Shown piece by piece: positions 35,201 through 46,745 of a DNA stretch of 64,000 nucleotides. A model generated the notes under the pieces. That model had not been told where the DNA came from. It searched no databases and worked only from the letters and a program-made list of their open reading frames with translations. Every line of letters begins with the position of its first letter. Positions within the stretch are counted from its first letter, which is position 1. The DNA lies in assembly GCA_037447655.1 (NCBI GenBank), contig JBBHKE010002024.1, positions 186,001-250,000 of the forward strand. The letters are read 5' to 3'. The stretch comes from Zygnema cylindricum (taxonomy: Eukaryota; Streptophyta; Zygnematophyceae; Zygnematales; Zygnemataceae). The translations under genes and the position numbers were made by a program.

Positions 35201-35736
35201 AACTTAGGATGGATGAAAATGCTTCACCTTCATTGGGGATAAGATGGTGGCCGTGTTGTCCTGGTTGGCATTCTCCTTTGTCAAGTCATGCTGGAGGGAG
35301 AAAAGGGCCACATTCAGATCCATGGCACTGCGGCTTGGAATGAACCGATCTCCCTGCAATCCCCACCAAAGATGTTTCATCAGCCATGACTGCAACAAGA
35401 TGACAAAAGAGGTGATCTCAGCTACATGAACATTTCCTGGGGTATCTCTGCCTATGAGGGAGGGAGAGGGAGAGGGAGAGGGAGAGGGAGAAGGGGAGAG
35501 AGAGCTCTCTGCGTCATTGAAGCCTTATATAGAAAAGTGGAAAGTCAGACTTAGGAAGTAGAACAATCAGGTCATTTTCTTGCCTGCATGTCACGCTTTG
35601 GTGTCTTTCCACGAAGCTGCCTGGCTGGACTGAAGGAGAGAGGCGCGGGCGAGCCAGGCTCCCCTCCCAATCGCCTCCTCTCCCACAACATCTCTCCGGC
35701 CATTGCTCCTCTCGGCTGGGGAATAGGGGAGGCCAT
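32276..35736 (-). CDS. CDC20: CDC20, APC/C co-activator, 9 exons
   Basis: A WD40 activator of the anaphase-promoting complex that brings in mitotic substrates and is the target of the spindle checkpoint. Exons (minus) are 35736-35584, 35353-35228, 34586-34407, 34284-34015, 33879-33777, 33603-33415, 33200-33028, 32841-32692 and 32428-32276, in phase, 498 residues. Seen are a C-box DRFIPSR (53-59) followed by SAMD, which marks CDC20 and not CDH1; KEN (77-79); a MAD2-binding-like [10 protein letters not shown] (114-123); seven WD repeats with [37 protein letters not shown] and [13 protein letters not shown]; and the terminal Ile-Arg tail (RMHIR). Intron 1 appears to use a GC donor (CAG|GCAAGA). 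An in-frame upstream ATG at 35823 would add 29 residues. The proteins I know that look closest are plant CDC20s. Confidence 0.95.
35458..35512. repeat. GGGAGA tract in CDC20 intron 1
   Basis: A purine run of GGGAGA units on + (pyrimidine on the sense strand) between coding exons 1 and 2. Confidence 0.8.
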
Positions 35737-36600
35737 GCTTTTGGAAATCTTAATTTCCAAAAGAAAGTCCGGTGTCTTACTTTGATTGAAAATTTTAGGG
35801 TTAGAAGCAAAATTTGCAAGCAAGCAAAAAAGATCCTAGCAATAAAGTGTCAAACAATACAGAATACGATAAAAAATAATTGAATTATATGTTATATTCA
35901 CAGTCTCAGTTGTAAAAAACAAATATATAGTAGGTAAGAAATAAATTATACAGCACAATCAGAACCAAATTTTATCAAAAAAATTATATAAACAGAATTT
36001 TCAATAATCCAAGCACAACAAAATTGAGCAAAGAAAACAAACAAAAAAAAGAAAAGAAAAAGTAACACAATTCACGGTCTGAGTAGACTGCAGTAGCAAT
36101 CTCCCCGCAGGGAGTAGCTTATGCGTCTCTCGTTCACTTTAGCGCAGGTATCAATATCAATTCAGAAAGCTTTTAGTCACCAGAGCCAGGCTTTGCTTCA
36201 TTGCAGGCGAGCACTATATATTCCATTGCTGCAGGGCAACCCTAATTTGAAGCACTCAACGGCTATGTTCTCTAACGGGACAAAAATCTTTTGCAGGATA
36301 TCTCCGGGTACAGAGAACACGCGATATAATTGTCGGACGTGGCAGCAGGCGAATTACATTCGCGAAACGCAATTGAAAACTGCTGGCCAATGGCAGGGTA
36401 TCGGCTGAATCGGCTGCATTAATTGCGTCGGCTGCACAGCTGCATTCATTGGTTGCATGATAGGGTTGTCAACTTGTCACTACACCATGAATCTTTATTA
36501 GCGTGGAAAAATCAATAGCGTGGGGGTTTCTATTAGTGTGATTATTTTTTCTTCTAAGTTTCGGATGACGTGGCTGATCCTGAACCGTTTAAGAAATCGG
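35737..36600. promoter_or_regulatory. Upstream region of CDC20
   Basis: AT-rich sequence leading away from the CDC20 start, with no second gene recognised. A MITE end (TACACCATGAATCTTTATTA) begins at about 36481, but its partner is not resolved. Confidence 0.35.
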
Positions 36601-36610
36601 CGTGAAAATT

Positions 36611-37191
36611 CAAACAACTACACCGCGCATCGTTATTAGAGTAATGAAAAAATTAGAGTAAAAAAACAAAAAAAAACAATTAGAGTAATGAACTCTAATT
36701 TATGTGATAAAACTTTTTCACAGAGGAAGTTTAGGGTGACGTTCCATCAGGCGAAAAGTGGCGTAGTTTACAGAAATCCGCGATCCTCCGTACCAAATCG
36801 TACCGTCTATTTTGTTTTTATACGAAAAACAACATTACAGAGAATCTTGCCGATACTCTCCGAAGGTCTTGGAGGTAATACTGGCCGTCGGATGTTCATC
36901 TGCGAGGATTTAGCTTCGTTCTTTTCTGCAACTATCAATCCACCTCGAGGAGGTGGGTTGGCAAATACAGAAAAAAAAAAATCGTGACACGCTGGACGAT
37001 TAAGCTACGTGTCATGATGAAAAACCAACGAAAAATCTTAAGATTTTATTGTAATTCGTCCTTTACGCTATTTTGTACGGAACCTTAATTAACGTGAAGG
37101 AAAAATTAAAATCATGTATCCTATTTGAGGAAAAAAATCAAAATTTTAAGAGCCCAAATTAGTGTCGTTGACACTAATAACGATGCGCGGT
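36611..37191. repeat. Composite TA-MITE with Harbinger-like insert
   Basis: The left end CACCGCGCATCGTTATTAG at about 36611 and the right end CTAATAACGATGCGCGGTG at about 37191 are inverted. The right 190 bp matches, inverted, the left part of the MITE at 1007. Inside, at 36734, TTA GGGTGACGTTCCATCAGGC begins a Harbinger-like end also seen at 4833. Its right end was not found. Confidence 0.55.
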
Positions 37192-37201
37192 GTACAGGTA
37201 A

Positions 37202-37409
37202 GGGTGCGTAGTATGCGTCATGCGTCATCATGCATAGTAAGTTTCGTAGTCGTTTCAAACCGTTGTAAGTTGTACCCACATCTACACCCGTCACATTCCA
37301 AAGTTCCGATTTCATTTTCGCACATAGGGACGCTTTTCAAAGTAGTACGGAACACTTCACTACAGTCCAAAATACTTTTTCAAAGTATCGCCTACATGGG
37401 GACGCACCC
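37202..37409. mobile_element. Short Harbinger-like derivative, 208 bp
   Basis: Flanked by TAA on both sides (37199-37201 and 37410-37412), with GGGTGCGT at the left and ACGCACCC at the right. The right 170 bp corresponds to the end region of the copy at 63774 (CCGATTTCATTTTCGCACAT, CGGAACACTTCACTAC). It is probably an internal-deletion product. Confidence 0.6.
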
Positions 37410-37454
37410 TAAGGTTCGTTAGTTTTCTGGAGTGAAAGGTGTGAAGATCTCTTA

Positions 37455-38404
37455 GGGTACGTCCCCATGTATTAAAGTATCTACTTTTCTCTGTCTTTTT
37501 GCCCTTAAATTCAGGGAACTTTGACAAAAACTTTAACCGTACGAGAAAATCATTTTTACCAAAGTAGAGTGAACGTCAATTCATACTTTGGATGTACGGC
37601 GTGTTTGTCGTCATGTGAACTCATTTTGGCTTTTTCCCCATTTCGACCCCCGGGCAAGAGAATCCAGCCCAAAAAAAAACTTCATCCAAAATCACCTCGA
37701 GAGGGTGATTTTAGTTCAAGTACCACCCAAACAGCGAATGAAAAACGAACCACGCACGCGCCACACGATTTGTAAAAATTTTGGACGAGGGAGAGTCCTC
37801 GCTATTTACATCCGTGCCCGTCGCGCGCTATGTACGGAAACAAAATTGCAGGGGTCTCAGACTTCCACTTGCATTCATGGGTCCTTTGCACTATATTTTG
37901 CCGTCATTGCCTCTCCTCTCTCCCTCTCACACTATCGCTTGTATCTCACACTTTTTAGAACGAGACACGACAATATTGGCATAAATTGAAAGATCTTTGA
38001 AAATTATTTTTTTTTAAATTTTGTAGGTTTTTATTTAATGGAAAGTCGAATGAGAAAAGTAGAAAAAGCGAAATCGGGAAACCATGGCGGAAAGTTCTTG
38101 AATCCGTGACGTCGACATTGTCACAAGTGAGCTTGGCGTCACAATGTCACCAAACCCTAAACATCTGCAATTTCATAAAAATCTAGACGTCTACAACTGT
38201 CGCTGTTTTTGTTGGCGTCACCAATCGTCCCAAGTTTCGTAGTTGCCTTCAATCGTCACAAAGTTGTACCTACGTCTACAATCGTCACATGTCAAAGTTC
38301 CGATTTCATTTTCGCACATCGGGACGCTCTTCAAAGTAGTACGGAGAATTTCCACTACACTCCAAAATACTTTATCAAAGTACCGATTACATGGGGACGT
38401 ACCC
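37455..38404. mobile_element. PIF/Harbinger-like element, 950 bp
   Basis: Ends are GGGTACGTCCCCATGTA and the inverted TACATGGGGACGTACCC, with TTA on both sides (37452-37454 and 38405-38407). The interior shares TGTAGACGTCTA, the GTTTTGAAAG-type end region and an imperfect AATCACCTC...GGTGATT palindrome (37688-37712) with other copies. Confidence 0.82.
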
Positions 38405-38509
38405 TTACACAAGGCGAAATGCGCCGTGACCTTCACACTTTGCAAAATACCGCCCGGGTACTGCGGATTTTTAGGGTCATAGGGTTATTGGTTGTGTTTA
38501 TTGGTTGTA

Positions 38510-39403
38510 GACGACGAATCGCTAATATGTGTTAATGTTTTTTTCGCCACTTAAAACCATAGTTTCAAAAGTAGGTGAAAGTTGGCCCATACAATATGCC
38601 TATTGTATGTAAAACAGACAATATGACCTTAAGACCCATATTGTATTGGTCACAAAATGAAAAAAAATAGTAGCAGGGTTGAGTTGCACATCGATCGATA
38701 GAGAATTAAACGTCATGTCTAAATTTTGAAAAACATTTGGACAATTTATTTTTTCTGTGAGTTTTGAGGTTTTTTTTTACTATAACCGTCAGATTTGGAC
38801 GATCGGACGGTCGCCGATCAAAGTAGCGATCTAAGAAGATCACATGAAAAGCCCATAACACAACTTACGATAGGACTACCTGTCATTTTAGCGTCTACAA
38901 TTTTGAAGGCCACACTAAATAAAGCCTCAAATTGACCAACCAGGGTTTTTTTTTCCGTGGTTCATTCACAGTAGAAATCTTGTTAGGTTGCCCGTCCGCG
39001 TTTTTTTTTTTTTTTTCCGGGTTTTTTTTCCCGCGGAATGTCATCCTACGCCGTGTCAGTTCGCTAAAAAATTCCGTCCGGCGGCGTGCGCTGTACTATG
39101 ATCATACGTCAGATTCGTACGTTCGTACAAGAGTGTGCACAACGCACACACATACAGTATGCCTACTCTACGCGTGTTTTGTGCGCCTACCAAAGGCCTA
39201 CCATAAAAACGCCTACTTTTGAACTATGCTTAAAACATCTTTTCTCCGTACACACAAGTCGAAATTTGGATCTGACGGTTGCGATTGAAAGGTACCATTC
39301 TCAGCTTCCGATTGGCGGTCTCAGTTTGAAAATTGACGTGTGTACGGAGATAGGATGTTTTTAGTGGCAAACAAATTATTAACACTAATAGCGATACACG
39401 GTG
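38510..39403. repeat. TA-MITE interrupted by a hAT-like family B element
   Basis: The right end TAATAGCGATACACGGTG is followed by TA (39404-39405). The left end near 38510 is degenerate. Outside the hAT insert (38558-39228) the sequence is collinear with the uninterrupted MITE at 52115-52349 (CTTTTCTCCGTACACA, GGATCTGACGGTTGCGATT). Confidence 0.7.
38558..39228. mobile_element. hAT-like family B element, 671 bp
   Basis: Ends are CATAGTTTCAAAAGTAGGTG and the inverted GCCTACTTTTGAACTATG, with the exact 8-bp duplication CTTAAAAC (38550-38557 and 39229-39236). It has one GGACGATCGGACGGTCG unit and an added internal part (38890-39190). No transposase is encoded. Confidence 0.9.
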
Positions 39404-39753
39404 TACTGTAAAGCCCTTGACATTATTTTAGGTGCAAGGGATAAAATCTAGGGGGTAACCATACAGTGTCAGCGAATATAGGGTGACATATAGACTGTAG
39501 AAATGCGATATTCGATACATCGGCTAAACAGGCTGCATGATCCGATACGGACAAAAAGAAAATTTAAAAATTGGTGCATCATATGATTCTACTTAGTACA
39601 TAATACATACGCAAACTGTACCATGCAAAACATCATAAAAATAATTAAATATTTGCTGTTGTTTAAATTAACTAATATAAGAGCAATTAATACGCCTAAA
39701 AACCCTCTGACGTGTTCTATGTTCATAACAATGTTTTTCTTGGATCATTCGAT

Positions 39754-40205
39754 GGAGTGTGGTGTATCGGCAAGAAATTTATAACGATAACACCGATACC
39801 GATAGTTATCGGTTATCAAACCGTCTGGGGTCCCGATATATCGCTGCGAGACCAACAAATTCCTTATCAGCAATAGGTGGAAAATTATAGTAGGCAATAT
39901 AATAGTACTTAAAAATATACTGTATTATAATTTTTACTATATATAGCGTGGCATTCCACGTGGAACAACCTGTTCCGTACTCTGTGTAACGGAATAACGG
40001 CGGCTTAGTACAACGGAATAAACCATACAATTGTACAGTAAGAACGGTACAATTATCGCCGATAGCTATCGGTACCGGTGTTATCGCAATTATTGGTTTT
40101 TTATCGGCGATAACACCGGTGTTGATATATCGTGCCAATATATCGATTGTCAACAAGCCAAAAAAAGTTTAATATCAATTAAAACCCTGCCGATACACAA
40201 CACTA
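39754..40205. mobile_element. hAT-like family A element, degenerate
   Basis: Left GTGTGGTGTATCGGCAAG and right CCGATACACAACACTA. Inside are two GCCGATA/GATAACACCGGTG arms, suggesting a nested or rearranged copy. No clean 8-bp duplication is present. Confidence 0.65.
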
Positions 40206-42647
40206 GAAAATACCTTCTACACGAATCTCGAAAGTACGGATAACTACAGTACACCATGAATTGCTATAAGAGTTAGGAAGTAATCAGTTAAAACACTGCT
40301 TTAAATTCTAATTGCGTTCAAGGCCCTACGCCAAAAAAAAAATTTACTCTCATTTATCCACTAAGGCTTATTGGGTACACTTTTCCCATAGTGTAGCGGG
40401 TATAGCTTGTGTTCACATTGAACATGTGAGAACACGTTCGCCAGGTTTTCCCTTGTCTTTATCACTCGGAATCAAATCTGAATGTGCTTTTTCGTTTAGA
40501 CGCTCTCACTTTCGCGTGTCGACGTTCTTATCTTACACACTTTCTGTACGATTGTACCAAATAATAAGATCGACGCATTTTGTACACTACACTGTCTAAA
40601 GTGAGTTATTAACGCTAATTAGATAATGTCCACATTGACATAAATAAGCAATTAGAGTCACTAATTATACTTTAGATTTTGAGGGTCGAATTGGGCGAAT
40701 TAGCGTCATTCACGCTAATAACGATTCACGGGGTAATACAGTTATGTGTAAAATGTTCCATCAGGGAAGTTCATCCACATCACAGGCAACTTGTAACATA
40801 CTTCCTCATTTAGAAGCCAGTCGCAAGGGTCCAGGATTTAATTATTGAAAAGGCTGTTTCTACGACTAAATGTAAAATTTCTTCCAATGTTCCTTAAGCT
40901 TGAAAAGTTAGGAGTTTCTAGTGTGGACTCTGGTTCCAGAGCTCTCTTAGCTTACTGTAAGGAAACTCTACATTAACTAAGTGTGCGCTTCCACATCCAC
41001 CCTTAATTGACTCTCCGGCCTGCTTCGGTGACTGTAATTCCCATGCCATCCAACTGCTTCATTGCTAGCATGGGGGAGACAAATCAGACACTTCACACTA
41101 TTTGGGATGCTATTGCAACAAAACTCACCCTAACAAACTATTTATTCTACCTCAACCATTTCTTCAACTGCAAGGCTTTGGACATTTGTTTCCACGTTGG
41201 ATAGATAATATAACTGAAAAGTGGTGCCTCTTGTAATTCAAGCAATATTTGTTTTAGCAAACCCTACTAGATTTTGTAAAGAAGGTTTTAAGCAATAGCA
41301 TGTCTGTAGCATGATCATCAATACCAAGATCGAGCTGTTACACAGAACTTTTAGATAGTAGTTCACATATTAGAGCGTTGTTTAAGACAATCCACTGAAC
41401 TTAATTCAACACCTGCCTTCATGTCTTGAAGTTTAAAATGGTTCATTTTCACTTACGCTTCGATATTCTTTCCTTTTAGAATGGCTCATTTTCACTTTGG
41501 ATGCCAGCTACTCCACACCTGTACTCAGGGTAGTTTACCATCACGCTTTTTTTCTATCGAATGGCGACTATACAATATTGCTAAATATTAGGCACACTTT
41601 CGAAGCCGCTTCAGTTCCTGGTCAAATAAGTCACCACACTATTGAAGAAAATCTCAGAGTATCGACAAAATAAAAAACCCAGAAAGTACAAAACCCACCA
41701 CCGCATCGTAAAACATGTTCTCCAACAATTTTGAGATGTCCCCATGTCAGCTCTTGGGAAAACATCCAAACTGATACCAACAAATATACATATATGAACA
41801 AATCAGCTGATAGATACTCAGGATAATATCATCAACCGCCCAAGAGGAAGAGGGGGAGTGAGAGGGAGAGGGAGAGTGAGAGGGAGAGAGAATGAAAGGG
41901 AGACAAGGGAGGATAAGATGACATAGGAGACCAGGATGGGAGAGGAAGTGTTGGGGAGAAGAGTGGAAAGTGAGAGCGACAGGAGGAGCGGAAGGGAAAA
42001 CCATCAGGTTTCTAACAATGCATTTAAGAAAAACTGATGATGAAAAACTGATAATGTAACAAAACTTCTAAATAATTACTTCCTACCGTAAATTCAAAAC
42101 ATGGAACAACCAGAAAATTAGGCAAAAGCTAGACCAACATCACATTTTTTCTCTCCCTCTCCCTCTCATAACCCCACAACTTGACACACCTACCATTTTA
42201 TATATTTAAGATGTCAACCAAAAAACCATACAACAGTCCACAAATTCAAGAACACAACAACATCCAAAAAGAACAAGAAAAAAAAAGAAACATAAATTAA
42301 ATCCATTAATAATGTACAAGAAAAACGGATAGGGGAAGCTCACAAACCGTAATCCTTTTTTGCAAAGTATACAAAAGAAGGATGATCAACCCAATATCCG
42401 GTCAAAACAACCATATTTTTCACATTTAGTTGTATTCAGAATATACGAAGTCACCAAGTTTATTTACCCAACTTAGCAAAGTAAAAAATGTGCAAGAAAA
42501 CTGCTTCAACAAATTTAACAATGGAGAAAGAGTCTCACTCTTTTAACCCAGAATACTCGCAATGGATATTTGGGATTGTATCCATGACCTTAGAAAAAAA
42601 AAGTATCAATGAAGATTGGGCTTTAAATCGAAGACCCGAAAAAAGTT
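40206..42647. other. Intergenic region downstream of ferredoxin gene
   Basis: No gene is recognised. It contains MITE fragments at about 40250 and 40620-40740 (ending CTAATAACGATTCACGGGG), the GTTTACCATCACGC repeat word at about 41530, a GGGAGAGTGAGA-rich tract at 41848-41995 and a CTCCCTCTCCCTCTC run at about 42152-42168. The 65-codon frame at 41007 is not convincing. Confidence 0.45.
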
Positions 42648-45600
42648 TCAATGAGGTTTGGGTTTATACCCGTCGACTGCGAAGTTCCTCGTTGCCGCTG
42701 GGAGAGCCAATCGGAGACCATCGAGGTCCTTCTTCGCTATCACTTGACACCCTAACCTCGAACTGCAACAAGCAAAGTAGAAAAGAAAGTTTTTCAAAAA
42801 GGGAGGTCATCCAATTTCCAAAGAGGGGAGTCATCGAAACTGCATGGGATTACGTGAGACAGATGGAAAACAAAAAAAGAGAAAAAAATCAAACTGTCGT
42901 AGAAAAGAAAGTTCTACAAAAAAAGGGGATCATTGAACCATGTCCATGTGAGAAAAATGAAAAACAAGAGGTAAAGAAACACAAGAGAAACATAATAATG
43001 ATCTGTGAATTACAAAGGTGAAGCAGCAAAGAAACTGTAAATTACTAATGACAAAACCATGGGAAAAAAAAACAGATCTCGAAGGTTTGACCTGTGAGAA
43101 CCCTTACGTTTCTGTAAGTCCAAAGGCAAGGTCCAACATGTCGTTCTCTTCGTCTGTCGGTTCTGGAAGTTTTTTGTAATAATCTTCATCCTGTCCGTAC
43201 AAAATCAAACAAAATATAAACCCATTGGGAGTCTAGTTGTGTCATATCCACCTAAGATTCGCATTAGGAAAAACGGTGTTTATTTATGTGGTTGTTTCCT
43301 TAATTATCAGCTTTTCTTAAGACAAAAACCATTGCCATGCTTTTCCTAAATACATAAAAGAGCTCAGTTTAAACACAGCCTTAAAAAAAACCTCAGTTTT
43401 TTGTGTCTGCGAAACCCTTCGATTATTAAATTCAGGAGGACAAGAAAACCAAAAACTGAAACTACACAGTGAATCCTAACGAGCGTTAAGAAATAATACT
43501 TAGGACAGTTTGTTTAAATGATTTTAAAACCAGTCCAAATGCCTGATCAATTGTGAATCCCAAACAAAATTTGCAGAAAACAAAAAAGAGAAATGTTCTG
43601 ATGACAAATGAGAACGTGAACGAATTTATGTTAATGGCACTGATGCTAATTCCAGTGTGCTCCCAGAAAGTCAGCTATGGAAATACCGCAAGTGGCAAAA
43701 AAAATTTAGCAAAGTTTTTAACTCAAAGTTTCACTGGGAAACAAAAAGCTGATAGACTTTGCAAATGCTGTACGGATCCTTTCAGTTGTATTCCTTACTG
43801 GAGAAAAAAGAATACAGATACTTTATAGAATCCGCGAAATACGACAAACATCTGTCCAAATATGTAAGAAACACAGTCCAGTTCAAGTACAGAATGGAAA
43901 ATTGAACGAGATCAAACCAAAAAACTCCTCCAGAAAGTGAAGTATGAAACAAAGTGAAAAGTGAAGGAAAAAATGGAGCTCTAAAACAGGAGGTGACAAA
44001 AAAATGATGTGAAAAAGGCTGGATGCATGGATGTGAAAAATGATGCACTGGAAAGATTGTAACATGGAAAAAGGGAGGCGGAAGGAGAGGGAGAGGTGGA
44101 AGGAGGAAAAAACAGTAAATATCTTCCAAAACAAATTTAAAGATATCAACTGAAATATTTCCATAAGTAACTTGTAACACTAAAAACCCTCAGCACAGGA
44201 TACCAAACAGCACAAAATTCTGACAAAAGAAACATTACAACTCTGAATGAACTCGGATTCTTGAGAACACAATTTTGAAAGAAGAAAAAAAAGTGGAAGC
44301 AAATTGAAAATTTATGAAAAAAAAAATAGAAAGACTTGAAAGAAATACTTACCATAATGATTACATGGCAGGTGGAGCACGCCAAAGATCCTTCACACGC
44401 TCCTGTTCCAATTAAAAAAAAAAACATAAAAGCATGAAAAAAAGGTTCATGGCAGTTTTGTGCTTTTTTTGACGCAGAAATGAAAAAATCAAAAAGTTGT
44501 ACATTGAATGGACAAAATCAGGCTGGTAGGAAAAATTAAACCCAAAAAGAAAGATATAAATTAAATCAAATAAAACAGGAATTACACCGGCTTGGGCTTT
44601 CAAATACAACAGAAGTCGACACAATAAGAAAAACAGAAAGGGTTCAGAAAGAAAAAATTCAGACAGCAAAAACGGCAACTAAAAAAAAGAAGAAAGAAAA
44701 TAAGAACTCAATTCATGTAAATTGGATTAGACAAACAGAGGAAAGCTTTAGAATCAACAGCATAAAAACATTGAAAATCATAATAGAGATCTCGCATTTT
44801 TTTTTTGCAATGTAGATGCAAAGCGAAACTCCTCAGTCAAAATGAAATGACTTGGAAGCATTAAAAGCACCTAAGGGTCCATGTTTGGACACATGGTGCC
44901 CTTTCCTTACAACGGAAATGGAAGGAAGGGATGAGATGTGCCCAAAAAATAGCCCTAAAAAATAAAAAAAGGGAGATGTGCACACCATAGAAAAAGGTAC
45001 CAAGAATTCAGAAAAACATTATCAAGAATAGTAATAATCATAATAATAACAAAAAAAAACAAAAATGATAGCAATAACTTATAATAATAATTATAAAAAG
45101 AAGTATGATAATAATAAAAGCAATGAAATGAGAGGAAGAACTGCAAGTGAAAAGGACTAATTTACGCACATCACTACTGACCATCACAAAACGCTAAAAA
45201 CTCTCAAAAAGTTGAAAAAAACACTAAAAATGCAAAGAACCTTAAACCCATAAAAAAAAACCATAAATAAAACCGAAAAAGGCCACCTGAGAAAATTTGA
45301 AGACCCACCTTCGAGATCAATATCGTTATCATGGGCAGCTTCCAGCATTGATTGCCCCTCTGGAACTGAAATGGTTTTTTCTTCCCCATTTTTATTCACA
45401 AATGTTACGTTTATTCTGCAAAATTGAGGGAAAATAATAAAAACAAAAAAATAATTGATCAAATCAACGATGAAATACTCCCGGATGACTTGAAAAGGAG
45501 AAAATATATAAAACAGTAGAAAACAAAACACCAAAAAAAAACAAACATTTGAAAATTCGACGTAAAACCAGGATCGGAATAATACTTTTTTCAGGTAATA

Positions 45601-46397
45601 AATCAATGACATAATTATATTCAATAAAAGAAAACATATAAGTAATGATGAAAAACAACAAAGCGAAAGAGCCAAAAAAAAGAGGATAACAAAAACGAGA
45701 GATAAAGCGAAGGAAAAAATAAATTCTAAAAAACACAATAATAAAGTAAAACCACGAAAGTGCAGACAGCATAGTTTCCACTTTGATTTACTTGCAAAAA
45801 ACAATTCAAAAAATATAAAAGAGGATGATAAGTTAAAGAGGAATCTACCAACGTTTCTGCCCCCTTTGGAATTTCACTGTGGCTGAAACTTCTTGAAAAT
45901 AATGATTTTCCATAATCTGAACAAAAAAAAGTAGAAAAAGCACGCCAGTTTTACTCCTTGATAAAGAGATAACGGAGGTATTTCCCCCCCTCTCCCCATC
46001 TAAAAAACAGAAAAAAAAGAAAAAAGAAAAAAAGAAAAAGGAAACCATGTGCAGAAATGAAACACAGTAAATTTCGACTTCGGAAAATAAAAATAGAAAG
46101 TAGAATAAAAATATATGTACCTAAGGAAAAAACAGGTCGAGAAGAATAAGAAAAATGGTTTTCTTTCATCAGCGGAAAAAAATGAGAAGATGAAGTTGAC
46201 CGGATTTTTGAAAAATCAATAGGAATGTCAGAAAAATTTCTCTCTCTGCTAAATTGACAGCCACTTTGTGATAAAAAATACTCGTCACTTCGAGATTTAC
46301 CACAAGATGCATCAGAGAAAAACCTCCGATTCATTTCCCGTTTATTTATAAAAAGACGTCTCCATGATTCTGTTAAGACTTTAGAGCAACTCTTCAT
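42648..46397 (-). CDS. Mitochondrial [2Fe-2S] ferredoxin, 6 exons
   Basis: An adrenodoxin-type ferredoxin that carries electrons for mitochondrial Fe-S cluster assembly and related steps (plant mitochondrial MFDX class). Exons (minus) are 46397-46121, 45916-45853, 45415-45309, 44402-44353, 43190-43108 and 42762-42648. Phases agree and give 231 residues. The core reads INVTFVNKNGEEKTISVPEG, then LEAAHDNDIDLEG, ACEGSLACSTCHV, EPTDEENDMLDLAFGLTET and SRLGCQVIA, ending KPKPH. Cluster ligands are Cys152, Cys158, Cys161 and Cys199. The first about 110 residues are basic and Ser/Arg/Phe-rich (WRRLFINKREMNRRFFSDAS), fitting a mitochondrial presequence. The second exon and its weak donor (AAAC|GTTGGT) are inferred from phase and continuity. 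The start ATG is the first after the CT-rich leader. Confidence 0.92.
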
Positions 46398-46410
46398 TTG
46401 GTTTTTCAGA

Positions 46411-46745
46411 AGAGGGAGGGGGAGGGTGAAGAGAGAGGAGAGGGGGGGGAGGGAGCGTGAGAGGGAGAAGAGAAAACGAGAGGGAGGGGGAAAGGGAGAG
46501 GGAGAAGTCGAGAAAACGAGAGGGAGAGGAGAGGGAGAAGTCGAGAAAACGAGAGGGAGAGGAGAGGGAGAGGGAAAGGGAGAGGGAGAGGAGAGGTAGG
46601 GGGAGAGAGAGAGGGATGGGGGAAGGGAAGAGAGGACAGAAGAGGAGAGAAGAGAAAAAGGAGGAAGGTAGGGATTAAAAAGGGAGGAAGGAAGGGAAGA
46701 AAAGAGGAGGGAAGGATGGAAGGGTAGTGAGGAAGAGAGGACGAA
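46411..46745. repeat. Long GGGAGA tract just upstream of the ferredoxin start
   Basis: About 330 bp of nearly pure purine on +, that is pyrimidine (TCTCCC) on the sense strand, ending 14 bases before the ferredoxin ATG. It probably lies in the promoter or 5' leader. It keeps a leftward frame open upstream of the ATG (Pro/Ser/Leu-rich), which I treat as untranslated. Confidence 0.85.

Noticed and set aside
32276-35736. Assignment as CDH1/FZR (CCS52)
   Set aside because: The C-box is followed by SAMD, and the WD40 core and [13 protein letters not shown] fit CDC20 better than the CDH1 family.
45184-45804. 206-codon Phe/Leu-rich leftward frame
   Set aside because: Only 45415-45309 is coding (ferredoxin exon 3); the rest is T-rich intron read through.
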